Assembly (NCBI RefSeq): GCF_002931555.1
Contig: NZ_PSTZ01000007.1
Location: 434,001-498,000, forward strand
Length of the DNA: 64,000 bases
DNA from: Pseudoclavibacter sp. RFBB5
GTDB lineage: Bacteria; Actinomycetota; Actinomycetes; Actinomycetales; Microbacteriaceae
Direction: 5' to 3'
Part shown: positions 29,469-40,243 of the stretch, one piece after another
How the letters are laid out: the number at the start of each line of letters is the position of its first letter
Numbering within the stretch: the stretch's first letter is position 1
Position numbers and translations under genes: made by a program
The notes under the pieces: model-generated
Seen by the model: the letters and a program-made list of their open reading frames with translations, nothing else
Told to the model about the DNA's origin: nothing
The model's database searches: none

Positions 29469-31201
29469 GCGCGCCGTTCATCCCGGTGGACGCCCCGTTC
29501 ACCAAGGAGCAGCAGGCCTGGCTCTCAGGTTTCATGGCGGGCCTGGCCGCGATCCCGACGGCCGACAAGGAGGTGCAGTCGGCGACGCTCACGCTCGAGA
29601 TCCTGATCGGCACGCAGACCGGCAACTGCGAGTTCGTGGCTGAGGACCTCGCGGCCGCGGCCCGCGGCGCGGGTCTCGCGGCGACGCTCGCCCCGCTCGA
29701 CTCCGTCTCGCCCGAGGCGCTCGGCGGGGAACGCAACATCGTCGTCGTCACGTCCACGTACGGCGAGGGCGAGATGCCGGACAACGCGGAGCTGTTCTGG
29801 GAGGAGCTCTCCGCCGACGGTGCGCCGCGTCTTGAGTCTGCGAAGTTCGCCGTGCTGGCGCTCGGTGACAGCAGCTACGACGACTACTGCCAGGCAGGCA
29901 AGCTCATTGACACACGCCTCGAGCAGCTCGGCGCCACTCGGGTGGTGCAGCGCGTCGACTGCGACGTCGACTACGAGGACGCAGCCGCCGCCTGGATCGC
30001 CGAGGTTGTCGAGCACTTCGCTGCGCTGCAGCCGAACACGGCAGCCCCGGCGCCCGCCGCCGCGGCAGCCCCTGCCCGCGTGCGCTCTCCCTGGAACAAG
30101 AAGACCCCGTACCCGTCGCGGCTCGCCGTGAATCGCGTGCTCTCCGGGCCGCGGAGCTCGAAGGAGATCCGCCACTACGAGTTCGAGCTCGGCGACAGCG
30201 GCATCACGTATGCGGCGGGCGACGCCCTCGCGGTCGTCCCGGTCAACGCGCCGGCACTCGTCGACGAGCTTCTCGGACACCTCGGATTCTCGGGAGACGA
30301 GGCGCTCGAGAACGGCTCAAGCCTGCGCACGGCGTTCGAACGTGAACTCGACATCACGGCGCCGTCGAAGGACCTGCTCGCGGAGCTCTCGGCGCGCGAG
30401 CCAAGCGGCGCTGTCGCGGAGCTCGTGCAGCGCGGCGACAAGGCGCAGCTCGACAGCTGGCTGTGGGGGAAGGACACGCTCGACGTCCTCAAGGCCGCAC
30501 AGGGCGTGGCGTTCGGTGCGGACGAGTTCGCGGCGCTGCTGCGCCCGATGCAGCACCGTGCGTACTCGATCTCGTCGAGCCCCCTGGCCAGCCCGGACCG
30601 CATCCACCTCACCGTCGCCTCCGTCCGCTACGGCAGCGAGGCCCGCCGGTACGGCGGCGTCTGCTCGACGTTCCTCGCCGACCGTGTGGGTGAGGCCGAC
30701 CCGGTGCACCTGTTCCTGCAGCCGAACGCTGCGTTCCGCGTGCCCGAGGACGATGACGCGCCCATGATCATGGTCGGCCCTGGCACGGGCATCGCGCCGT
30801 TCCGCGGCTTCCTGCACGAGCGCGAGGCGCGGGGCGCCTCCGGGCGCAACTGGCTGCTGTTCGGTGACCAGCATCGAGAGAGCGACTTCATCTACGAGGA
30901 CGAGCTGACGGGGCTCAGCGAGCGGGGTGTCCTCGACCGCCTCGACCTCGCGTTCTCGCGCGACCAGGCCGAGAAGATCTACGTGCAGACGCGGATGCTC
31001 GAGCACAGTGCAGAGCTCTACGCGTGGCTCGAGGAGGGTGGCCACTTCTACGTGTGCGGCGACGCTTCGCGCATGGCAAGGGACGTCGATGATGCGCTGC
31101 ATGCCGTGGTCGCGCGGGAGCGCGTAGTGACGGCTGAGGTGGCTGCCGAGTACGTCGGCGCCCTGAAGCGCCAGAAGCGCTACGTGAGGGACGTGTATTG
31201 A
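29465..31201 (+). CDS. CysJ-like diflavin reductase (FMN/FAD, NADPH)
   Basis: 578 aa. The N-terminal segment PFTKEQQAWLSGFMAGL is typical of CysJ-like proteins linked to assimilatory reductases. A flavodoxin domain follows (about residues 43-185: IGTQTGNCE, STYGEGEMPDN, LALGDSSYDDYC). An Ala/Pro linker (192-205) leads to the FAD domain (RAYSISSSP, YGGVCSTFL) and the NADPH domain (GPGTGIAPFRGFL, LFGDQHRESDFIYEDEL, YVCGDASRMARDV), ending in an aromatic residue (RDVY) as in CysJ. No sulfite reductase hemoprotein gene is nearby. The ATGA overlap with the GltB-like gene suggests it supplies electrons to that protein in place of GltD. Confidence 0.92.
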   Translation: MSAPFIPVDAPFTKEQQAWLSGFMAGLAAIPTADKEVQSATLTLEILIGTQTGNCEFVAEDLAAAARGAGLAATLAPLDSVSPEALGGERNIVVVTSTYGEGEMPDNAELFWEELSADGAPRLESAKFAVLALGDSSYDDYCQAGKLIDTRLEQLGATRVVQRVDCDVDYEDAAAAWIAEVVEHFAALQPNTAAPAPAAAAAPARVRSPWNKKTPYPSRLAVNRVLSGPRSSKEIRHYEFELGDSGITYAAGDALAVVPVNAPALVDELLGHLGFSGDEALENGSSLRTAFERELDITAPSKDLLAELSAREPSGAVAELVQRGDKAQLDSWLWGKDTLDVLKAAQGVAFGADEFAALLRPMQHRAYSISSSPLASPDRIHLTVASVRYGSEARRYGGVCSTFLADRVGEADPVHLFLQPNAAFRVPEDDDAPMIMVGPGTGIAPFRGFLHEREARGASGRNWLLFGDQHRESDFIYEDELTGLSERGVLDRLDLAFSRDQAEKIYVQTRMLEHSAELYAWLEEGGHFYVCGDASRMARDVDDALHAVVARERVVTAEVAAEYVGALKRQKRYVRDVY

Positions 31202-31220
31202 CTCATGCGGCCGTTCGGTC

Positions 31221-31382
31221 GTGCTTGCCGGTGACGTCCTCGGTCCGCATGGCCGCACCTCCACACTGGAGCTGTCCGACGTGCGAGCGCAGTGCGTGGC
31301 CGTGGTGACGCGGCTCGAGATCGTGGGCGCCGACACGCACCGCGCATGGGAGCAGATGAAGGACTCGCTGCCCGCCACATGA
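31221..31382 (+). CDS. Small hypothetical frame or gene remnant
   Basis: 53 codons from a GTG. Codons have the high GC3 of real genes here, and the product (LELSDVRAQCVAVVTRLEIV, then ADTHRAWEQMKDSLPAT) looks like two helices. No ribosome site and no family recognised. It may be the tail of a gene lost when neighbouring DNA was rearranged. The frame is open further left, into the reductase, without its own start. Confidence 0.3.
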   Translation: MLAGDVLGPHGRTSTLELSDVRAQCVAVVTRLEIVGADTHRAWEQMKDSLPAT

Positions 31383-31413
31383 GCCGCGGCTGCTTGGTTG
31401 CCGGTGGGTGGTT

Positions 31414-33036
<1,623 letters not shown>

Positions 33037-33202
33037 GATAACCTCCCCCAAGATCACCACCAGCCTAGCACTGGACCGCACCAAAAACCAGTGATTGACC
33101 AGGGATTGTGGAAAAACTCAGAACCTGTGTTCGACGCCGAACCGATCATCTGCCAACCCCTGGTCGGCGCAGTATCTCGACGCACCCCCTGCCCCTGACT
33201 TC

Positions 33203-33231
33203 AGTGAACGTGTTCATTGAACCCGTTCACT
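33203..33231. promoter_or_regulatory. Putative operator of the TetR regulator
   Basis: AGTGAACG (33203-33210) and CGTTCACT (33224-33231) form an inverted repeat. Inside are two GAAC-N2-GTTC palindromes at 33206-33215 and 33219-33228, 13 bp apart. The site ends immediately before the predicted -10, so autorepression is likely. Confidence 0.6.
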
Positions 33232-33232
33232 A

Positions 33233-33238
33233 TAGGCT
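33233..33238 (+). promoter_or_regulatory. -10 hexamer TAGGCT of the TetR gene, leaderless type
   Basis: Exactly 6 nt separate TAGGCT from the ATG at 33245, with no ribosome site. Confidence 0.5.
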
Positions 33239-33244
33239 CGGTCC

Positions 33245-33889
33245 ATGTCGAGCACACGCGCGGAGATAAAGAGGCTCACTCAGACCCGCGTGCTCGACGC
33301 CGCCGAACAGATCTTTCAGGAGGAAGGGTTCGCTGGAGCCAGCATCCGCGGTATCGCCAAGTCAGCGGGCGTCAGCGCTGGAACCGTCATATCGGTCGGC
33401 GACAAGAACGCGCTGCTCGTCCGGGTCTTCGATCGCCTCATCGAAGCTGAGCACGACCGGCATGCAGCAGGCGCGATCGTCGAGTGGGAGACGACCCGAC
33501 CAGGGTCGACCCCTCGCATCGAATCGCGCTTCGCGGGCAGCAGCACCTGTTCAGGCCGCCTGGTCGCTCTGGCCTCCCCATTTGTCGCCGTCTTCATGCG
33601 GAATGACGACCTCGCGCGCGTCTACGCGTCGATCCTCGTCTCCGGTGGTCACTCGTCGAGCCTCTTCTCAGAGCTCGCGGCGCGACTTACCGAGGAGTTC
33701 CGCACCGCGATCACGGTGCGGGGCTGCACTCCGCGCGCAGAAGCCGCCCAGAAGGCCGGCGCGCTGTACTTCGCATTCCTGGGCCTGCTCTTCACGGCGT
33801 CGGCCCGCCGCACCGCCGACCCCGCTGATCTCTCCGCGGATCTGCACCGCGCGTTCGCCGCGATCTGCACCTGCAAGGAGAAAGAGTGA
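33245..33889 (+). CDS. TetR-family transcriptional regulator
   Basis: 214 aa. The N-terminal helix-turn-helix domain (TRVLDAAEQIFQEEGFAGASI, then RGIAKSAGVSAGTVISVGDK) is typical of TetR; the C-terminal ligand domain is diverged, as usual. It precedes and overlaps a small DoxX-like gene (GTGA), so it probably controls that operon and itself through the palindromic site just upstream. The ligand is unknown. Confidence 0.92.
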   Translation: MSSTRAEIKRLTQTRVLDAAEQIFQEEGFAGASIRGIAKSAGVSAGTVISVGDKNALLVRVFDRLIEAEHDRHAAGAIVEWETTRPGSTPRIESRFAGSSTCSGRLVALASPFVAVFMRNDDLARVYASILVSGGHSSSLFSELAARLTEEFRTAITVRGCTPRAEAAQKAGALYFAFLGLLFTASARRTADPADLSADLHRAFAAICTCKEKE

Positions 33890-34089
33890 TACTTCTCCCA
33901 GACCCGTGGTGGCCAACTCTCGCGCTCGCCGTCGTGCTCGCCGCCGACGCCGTGATGTCGCTCAAACCGCCCGAGTTCATCCGGGACTGCCTCGACGGCG
34001 TGCGCTTCCCGCGTGACTGGTGGTGGACACTCATCGTCATCAAGCTGACTGCCGTGGCCGGTCTCGTGGTGCTGGTGGTCTCGCTCTAG
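33886..34089 (+). CDS. Truncated DoxX-like membrane protein
   Basis: 67 aa with two membrane segments (TLALAVVLAADAVMSL and WWTLIVIKLTAVAGLVVLVV). The spacing and the FIRDCLDGVRFPRDWWW segment resemble the first half of DoxX-like proteins, which are normally about 110-130 aa with four membrane segments. The second half is absent, and the frame ends in a CTAG shared with the convergent gene, suggesting loss at a junction. The GTG start overlaps the TetR stop and has AAGGAG 6 nt upstream, so it is probably still translated. Confidence 0.6.
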   Translation: MILLPDPWWPTLALAVVLAADAVMSLKPPEFIRDCLDGVRFPRDWWWTLIVIKLTAVAGLVVLVVSL

Positions 34090-34340
34090 TTGTCGGCGGA
34101 AGGGGTCGCCGGGCAGAGGATGCTGCTCGGCTGGTTCGCGCCGACACCACGGCGCACCTGATGCTCCGAATAGGGGTGCCCGCACTCGCGACAGGCGGAC
34201 GGTGCGCGCACGGGGTCGGTGCGCGCAACTCCCCCGGTACCCACCTGGGCGGGGCCCATGAATGGGAAGAGGGCCTGGTTGATTCGGTTCCACCAGCCCG
34301 GCTGGCCCTTGTAGGGGTTCGGGAGTCTGTCGCTCGGCAT
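34086..34340 (-). CDS. Small conserved-looking protein with a possible zinc-binding motif
   Basis: 84 aa. A basic, aromatic N-terminus (PNPYKGQPGWWNRINQALF) precedes CRECGHPYSEHQVRRG and a later Cys-Pro, giving CxxC...H...C, a possible zinc ribbon. I do not recognise a named family. The start ATG has TACACT exactly 6 nt upstream, inside a palindrome shared with the divergent OhrR-type gene. Its TAG overlaps the TAG of the convergent DoxX-like gene. Confidence 0.7.
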   Translation of the reverse strand: MPSDRLPNPYKGQPGWWNRINQALFPFMGPAQVGTGGVARTDPVRAPSACRECGHPYSEHQVRRGVGANQPSSILCPATPSADN

Positions 34341-34343
34341 GTT

Positions 34344-34357
34344 GTTAGTGTACTAAC
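34344..34357. promoter_or_regulatory. Palindromic operator between the 84-aa gene and the MarR gene
   Basis: GTTAGT-GT-ACTAAC has 6-bp arms and covers the predicted -10 of the minus-strand 84-aa gene. It lies about 25 bp upstream of the -10 of the MarR/OhrR gene. A MarR-family dimer would fit such a site and could repress the small gene and affect itself. Confidence 0.5.
34347..34352 (-). promoter_or_regulatory. -10 hexamer TACACT of the 84-aa gene, leaderless type
   Basis: Exactly 6 nt separate TACACT from the ATG at 34340; it lies within the palindromic site. Confidence 0.45.
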
Positions 34358-34382
34358 TATTCGTGGACTCGGTTGCTTCGGC

Positions 34383-34388
34383 TAGTCT
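34383..34388 (+). promoter_or_regulatory. -10 hexamer TAGTCT of the MarR gene, leaderless type
   Basis: Exactly 6 nt separate TAGTCT from the GTG at 34395; no ribosome site is present. Confidence 0.45.
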
Positions 34389-34394
34389 GGACTC

Positions 34395-34859
34395 GTGGAC
34401 CTCCTCGCGCTCGACAAGCAACTGTGCTTCGCCCTCGCCGCTGCGAGCAGGAGCGTCATCTCGCTGTACCGCCCCATCCTCGAGCCCCTCGGTCTCACCC
34501 ACCCCCAGTACCTCGTGATGCTGGGCCTCTGGGAGGACGACGGGCAGACGCTCGGTCAGCTCGCCCGAGCGCTGCATCTCGAACCGGCGACCCTGAGCCC
34601 GCTCGTGAAGCGGCTTGAGGCGTCGGGACTCATCACGCGGAACCGCCGGCCAGCGGACGAGCGCGCCGTCGAGATCCGGCTCACGGACGCGGGGCGCGGC
34701 CTCAGGCGGAAGGCAGAGGAAGTCCCAGTCAAGGTCGTTGCCGAGCTCGGCTGGAGCATTCCAGAACTCGAGGCGCTCAAGGACACGCTCACGCAGCTGC
34801 TGGCCGACTCCACGTCCGCACGGAGCGACCGCGGCGGAGACGGTCGCGACGAGAGCTGA
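34395..34859 (+). CDS. ohrR: MarR-family peroxide sensor (OhrR-like)
   Basis: 154 aa. LDKQLCFALAAASRSVISLY near the N-terminus matches OhrR, where this cysteine (Cys11 here) is oxidised by organic peroxides and releases DNA. The winged helix follows (LGQLARALHLEPATLSPLVK, then RLEASGLI, with the NRRPADERAVEI wing). OhrR usually sits beside ohr, an organic hydroperoxide reductase; no ohr gene is in this window. An old-yellow-enzyme homologue lies convergently next door. It starts at GTG with a predicted leaderless promoter. Confidence 0.88.
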   Translation: MDLLALDKQLCFALAAASRSVISLYRPILEPLGLTHPQYLVMLGLWEDDGQTLGQLARALHLEPATLSPLVKRLEASGLITRNRRPADERAVEIRLTDAGRGLRRKAEEVPVKVVAELGWSIPELEALKDTLTQLLADSTSARSDRGGDGRDES

Positions 34860-34904
34860 CGCCCACCTGCGGGACCGAGCTCCCGAGCCGGCCGCGCTCA
34901 GCGG

Positions 34905-36008
34905 CTAGGCCATGTTCGCACGCCAGTACTGGGGCGCGACGAGTCCTTCCTGGCCGTCCCCCAACGCGACTGCGGCATGGACAGGCCAGTTCGGGTTCGC
35001 GAGTGCCGCACGGCCGATCGTGATCCCGTCGGCGTCACCGGCCACGAGGATCGCCTCAGCATGGCGCGCATCCGTGATCTGGCCGACCGCCGTCACGAAC
35101 GTGCCCTCTTGTGGCAGCGCCGAGCGCACGGCGCGCGCCAGAGTCACCTGGTACCCGGGGCCGACCGGCCCGGTGAACGCGCCGATGCCACCACTCGACA
35201 GGTCGAACACGGTGACGCCGAGTTCGTGCACGCGCTTGGCGAGCTCGACGGTCTCGTCGATGGTCCAACCGCCTTCGACCCAGTCCTCACCCGAGAAGCG
35301 GATCGCGAGCGGCTTCTCGGCAGACCAGTTGCGTCGCACCTCGCTCACGACCTCGAGGGCGAAGCGGAGGCGGTTGTCGAACGAGCCGCCGTACTCGTCG
35401 CTCCGCTGGTTCGAGCGCGGTGACAGGAACTCGTGCACCAGGTATCCGTGGGCTGCGTGAATCTGCAGCGCGTCGAAACCGGCCGCATCCGCCCGACGCG
35501 CCGCGATGCCCCAAGCGCTCACGATCTCGGCGATCTCTTCGACGCTCAGCGCGACCGGGGGCTCAAGGCCGAGTGCATCGTTGCTCGACGGTGCTTCCGC
35601 CGTCCACCCACCCTCGTCAGCAGGAACCCGGCCGCGCGCCGTCTCGGGCAGCGCAGGATACGTGGACGCCTTCCCGCCGGCGTGCGCGAGCTGGATGCCG
35701 GCCGCCGCGCCCTGCGCATGAATGAACTCCACGATCGGGCGCCACGCCTCGGTGTGCTCGTCGCTCCAGATGCCCGCGTCCTCTGGAGAGATGCGTCCCT
35801 CTGGGACGATCGCGGTCGCCTCCGTCCAGACCAGCCCGAAGCCACCGCTGGCCCGCGCGCCGAGGTGCACCAGCTGCCATGAGGTCGGCAGGCCGTCGCG
35901 TTCCGTCACGGAGTACTGGCACATGGGAGCGAGGAACGTGGCGTTGCGCAGCGGCAGGCCGTCGCCAGCGATGCTCGGTAGGGTGATCGGCGACAGGAGG
36001 CGGCTCAT
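34905..36008 (-). CDS. Old yellow enzyme, NADH:flavin oxidoreductase (YqjM-like)
   Basis: 367 aa. YqjM-class ene-reductases use FMN and NAD(P)H to reduce activated C=C bonds and respond to oxidative stress. The N-terminal NATFLAPMCQYSV carries the class-specific Cys, the active-site pair is in IHAAHGYLVHEFLSP, followed by NQRSDEYGGSFDNRLRF, and the FMN phosphate site is near DGITIGRAALANPNW. AAAGG lies 6 nt before the ATG. It is convergent with the OhrR-like gene. Specific substrate unknown. Confidence 0.93.
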   Translation of the reverse strand: MSRLLSPITLPSIAGDGLPLRNATFLAPMCQYSVTERDGLPTSWQLVHLGARASGGFGLVWTEATAIVPEGRISPEDAGIWSDEHTEAWRPIVEFIHAQGAAAGIQLAHAGGKASTYPALPETARGRVPADEGGWTAEAPSSNDALGLEPPVALSVEEIAEIVSAWGIAARRADAAGFDALQIHAAHGYLVHEFLSPRSNQRSDEYGGSFDNRLRFALEVVSEVRRNWSAEKPLAIRFSGEDWVEGGWTIDETVELAKRVHELGVTVFDLSSGGIGAFTGPVGPGYQVTLARAVRSALPQEGTFVTAVGQITDARHAEAILVAGDADGITIGRAALANPNWPVHAAVALGDGQEGLVAPQYWRANMA

Positions 36009-36084
36009 ACTGACCTTTCGGGTGCGGTGGCGCTGGGTACACGCAGTCCAACAGTCCGCGAGCCTGCGTTGTTCCCTGCTCCGG

Positions 36085-37119
36085 TCAGTCCAGGTATCCC
36101 TTGAGCCAGGTGGTCATCGCGTCGAACGCCTTCGCTCGGACGGGTGGCGCCGAGAGGAGCACGTCGTGGAGTGCGCCATCCAGACGGCGAACGGTCACGG
36201 TGTCACCCAGATTGAGGGTGCGTCTCGCGATGTCGTCGACGCGCAGCACGGAGTCCGTCCGCCTCATCGCCTCGTGCCAGATCGGGGACAGCGTGCTGCG
36301 CGCCGAGAGCATCGTCAGGACCGGCGCCTTGATGTCGAGACCGACGGCGACGGCCGCATGGCCCGCGAGGATGGCGTTGAGCCAGCCAGCCCGCACGGTG
36401 AAGCTCGGCGTCGGCCGCCAGCGCTCGTCGAACTCCCACTCTCCCCCAAGGCTCTTCTTCACTGCCCTCGTGTAGAAGCCGAAATCGATGTTGTTGAACG
36501 TGTCCGTCGGGCGGAGCTGGGCCGCGAGTGTCATGAGCGGCATGAGGGCCGTGCGAACCGCGGCGCGCGTCTGCAGCTCCAGCCAAGGACTGTTCAGGAT
36601 GAGCGCGCTGGCTCGCCCAGGGTGCCTGTCGGCCCACAGGCTCAGCGTCAGACCGCCAGTGGAGTGGCCGATGAGGATGAGCGGATGGCGACCGCGGCGA
36701 TGCCCGCCCGGCCCATGCCCCATGATCTCCAGCGCGCGGTCCAGCTCCTCGTCGTAGGTGGCGAGATCGGTGACGAACCCGGGTGTCTGGTGGTCGCGGA
36801 GGCTGCGACCGTACTTGCGGAGATCGAGGGCGAAGAACCGCGCTCCCTCCCCTGCCCAGTAGTGCGCGTGATGCTTCTGGAAGAAGTAGTCGGACCAGCC
36901 GTGCACGTAGAGCACGTCGGCGCCCCGGGCGGGACCGCGTGCGAAGCGGTCAGCTCTCGGCCCGCGGACGAGCGTGGCGAGCACCTCGCCCTCCTGGTCT
37001 GGCTTGAGGGGAAGGTCGAGCGCGGCGAAGCCAGCGCCGAGGACGTCGGGACGCCACGACGTCGCGGCGGCGAGCGAGTCCATCGGGTCCGTGTCGACGG
37101 ATCCCTGCAGCGGACTCAT
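36085..37119 (-). CDS. Alpha/beta hydrolase, lysophospholipase-like
   Basis: 344 aa from the chosen ATG. The fold is clear: ADVLYVHGWSDYFFQ (oxyanion region), FFALDLRKYGRSLR, and the nucleophile in LILIGHSTGGLTLSLWADRHP (GHSTG). The acid is probably in a later LTMLSAR/D segment, and the His in LDGALHDVLLS. It resembles monoacylglycerol lipase / lysophospholipase proteins; the substrate is unknown. An in-frame codon 114 nt upstream is not hydrolase-like, and an ATG 36 nt downstream is a possible alternative start. It lies upstream of the OYE gene on the same strand with a 76-nt gap. Confidence 0.85.
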   Translation of the reverse strand: MSPLQGSVDTDPMDSLAAATSWRPDVLGAGFAALDLPLKPDQEGEVLATLVRGPRADRFARGPARGADVLYVHGWSDYFFQKHHAHYWAGEGARFFALDLRKYGRSLRDHQTPGFVTDLATYDEELDRALEIMGHGPGGHRRGRHPLILIGHSTGGLTLSLWADRHPGRASALILNSPWLELQTRAAVRTALMPLMTLAAQLRPTDTFNNIDFGFYTRAVKKSLGGEWEFDERWRPTPSFTVRAGWLNAILAGHAAVAVGLDIKAPVLTMLSARSTLSPIWHEAMRRTDSVLRVDDIARRTLNLGDTVTVRRLDGALHDVLLSAPPVRAKAFDAMTTWLKGYLD

Positions 37120-37218
37120 ATCGTCTGTTCCGTCTCGGACTTCACCATGGTGAAACGATACCCGTCGCACCGGGTGCGGCGTGGGCGCGCGAAGGCGAGC
37201 GCGCGCCGGGGATGCACA

Positions 37219-37252
37219 GAGGCCGGACAGCATGTCGGTGCTGTCCGGCCTC
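37219..37252 (-). terminator. Terminator hairpin after pyk
   Basis: A 14-bp perfect stem (GAGGCCGGACAGCA and its complement) with a 6-nt loop starts 18 nt after the pyk stop, isolating pyk from the hydrolase gene. Confidence 0.8.
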
Positions 37253-37269
37253 CGCGTTGCCGATCTGGC

Positions 37270-38727
<1,458 letters not shown>

Positions 38728-38782
38728 GCATATCTCCGGTTCGTCGAGACTGAGGTGCGCCCTGCGGCGCGTGGTGGCGGAC

Positions 38783-40243
38783 TCAGAGCGAAATCGCGCG
38801 CTCGGTGGCGAGGATCGGCTCGGGAAGTTCCGTCGACTGTTCAAGATACCGGTCGACGGAGGCGGCCGCCGCACGTCCCTCGGCGATCGCCCAGACGATG
38901 AGCGACTGGCCGCGGCCCGCGTCGCCCGCGACGAACACGCCGGGCAGCTCCGTCTCGTACTCCGCCGTGCGATCCAACGCCCCGCGGGACGTGAAGGGAA
39001 GCTGGAGCTGCGGCTCGATCGTGTGCCTCTCCGGTCCCGTGAATCCCATGGCGAGCAGCACGAGGTCGGCGGGCAGCTCACGCTCTGTTCCCGCCTTCGG
39101 ACCGCGCGAGCCATCCGCGCGGAACTCCGTCTCGGCGAGGCGGATCGCGCGCACGCGCCCCGACTCGTCGCCGATGAACTCGACCGTCGACGCCTGGAAC
39201 GCTCGCTCGCCGCCCTCTTCGTGCGAGGTCGACACCTCGAACAGCGTCGGCGTCGTCGGCCAGGGCTGGTGCGCCGGGCGCTCCGTCGGCGGCTCCTTGC
39301 CGATGGCGAGGTTCGTGACCGAGGCTGCGCCCTGGCGGTGGGACGTGCCGATGCAGTCGGCTCCCGTGTCGCCACCGCCGATGACGATGACGTGCTTGTC
39401 TTCAGCGTGGATCTGCGAGGCGAGGTCGTCGCCTGCGACCACGCGGTTCGACTGCGTCAGGAAGTCCATCGCGTAGTGGACGCCCTTGAGCTCACGCCCG
39501 GGAACGGGCAGGTCGCGCGGGACCATCGCCCCTGTGCAGACCACGACGGCGTCGTAGCGCTGTCGCAGGTTGTCCCACGTGATGTCCCGGCCGATCTCGA
39601 TGCCGGTGCGGAACCGAGTGCCCTCGGCGCGCATCTGCGAGAGGCGGGCGTCGAGGACTGACTTCTCCATCTTGAAGTCCGGGATGCCGTAACGGAGGAG
39701 TCCCCCGATGCGGTCGTCGCGTTCGAAGACGGCGACCGTGTGGCCCGCACGCGTCAGCTGCTGGGCGGCGGCGAGGCCGGCGGGGCCCGAGCCGACGACG
39801 GCGACCGTCTTGCCCGTGAGACGCTCGGGCGGGTGCGGACGCACGTTGCCCTCGGCGAACGCCGTGTCAGCGATCGACTGCTCCACGCGCTTGATCGTGA
39901 CGGCCGGCTGGTTGATGCCGAGCACGCACGACGACTCGCACGGAGCCGGGCACAGGCGGCCCGTGAACTCTGGGAAGTTGTTCGTGGCGTGCAGTCGCTC
40001 GCTCGCTCCGGCCATGTCACCGCGGAACGTCAGGTCGTTCCATTCCGGGATGATGTTGCCGAGGGGGCAGCCCTGGTGGCAGAAGGGCACGCCGCAGTCC
40101 ATGCAGCGCCCCGCCTGGCGGCGCAGCTGGGTTGGCTCCTGCGGGTCGTAGACCTCACTGAAGTCCATGATCCGCACGGGCACTGGACGGCGCGTCGGGA
40201 GCTCCCGCTCGCGGTTGGTGAGGAATCCTCTCGGGTCAGCCAC
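38783..40243 (-). CDS. gltD: Glutamate synthase small subunit (NADPH-dependent)
   Basis: 486 aa. It passes electrons from NADPH through FAD and iron-sulfur clusters to GltB. The N-terminal 4Fe-4S cysteines are in CMDCGVPFCHQGCPLGN and CPAPCESSCVLG. The FAD site is VAVVGSGPAGLAAAQQL and the NADPH site VIVIGGGDTGADCIG, with the C-terminal VFVAGDAGRGQSLIVWAIAEGR. The GTG start has GGAGG 7 nt upstream and overlaps the gltB stop by 8 nt, so the two are translationally coupled. Confidence 0.97.
   Translation of the reverse strand: MADPRGFLTNRERELPTRRPVPVRIMDFSEVYDPQEPTQLRRQAGRCMDCGVPFCHQGCPLGNIIPEWNDLTFRGDMAGASERLHATNNFPEFTGRLCPAPCESSCVLGINQPAVTIKRVEQSIADTAFAEGNVRPHPPERLTGKTVAVVGSGPAGLAAAQQLTRAGHTVAVFERDDRIGGLLRYGIPDFKMEKSVLDARLSQMRAEGTRFRTGIEIGRDITWDNLRQRYDAVVVCTGAMVPRDLPVPGRELKGVHYAMDFLTQSNRVVAGDDLASQIHAEDKHVIVIGGGDTGADCIGTSHRQGAASVTNLAIGKEPPTERPAHQPWPTTPTLFEVSTSHEEGGERAFQASTVEFIGDESGRVRAIRLAETEFRADGSRGPKAGTERELPADLVLLAMGFTGPERHTIEPQLQLPFTSRGALDRTAEYETELPGVFVAGDAGRGQSLIVWAIAEGRAAAASVDRYLEQSTELPEPILATERAISL

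Noticed and set aside
29465-31201. Reading the diflavin reductase simply as sulfite reductase CysJ
   Set aside because: No cysI or other sulfate assimilation gene is in the window, and the gene is coupled by overlap to the GltB-like gene.
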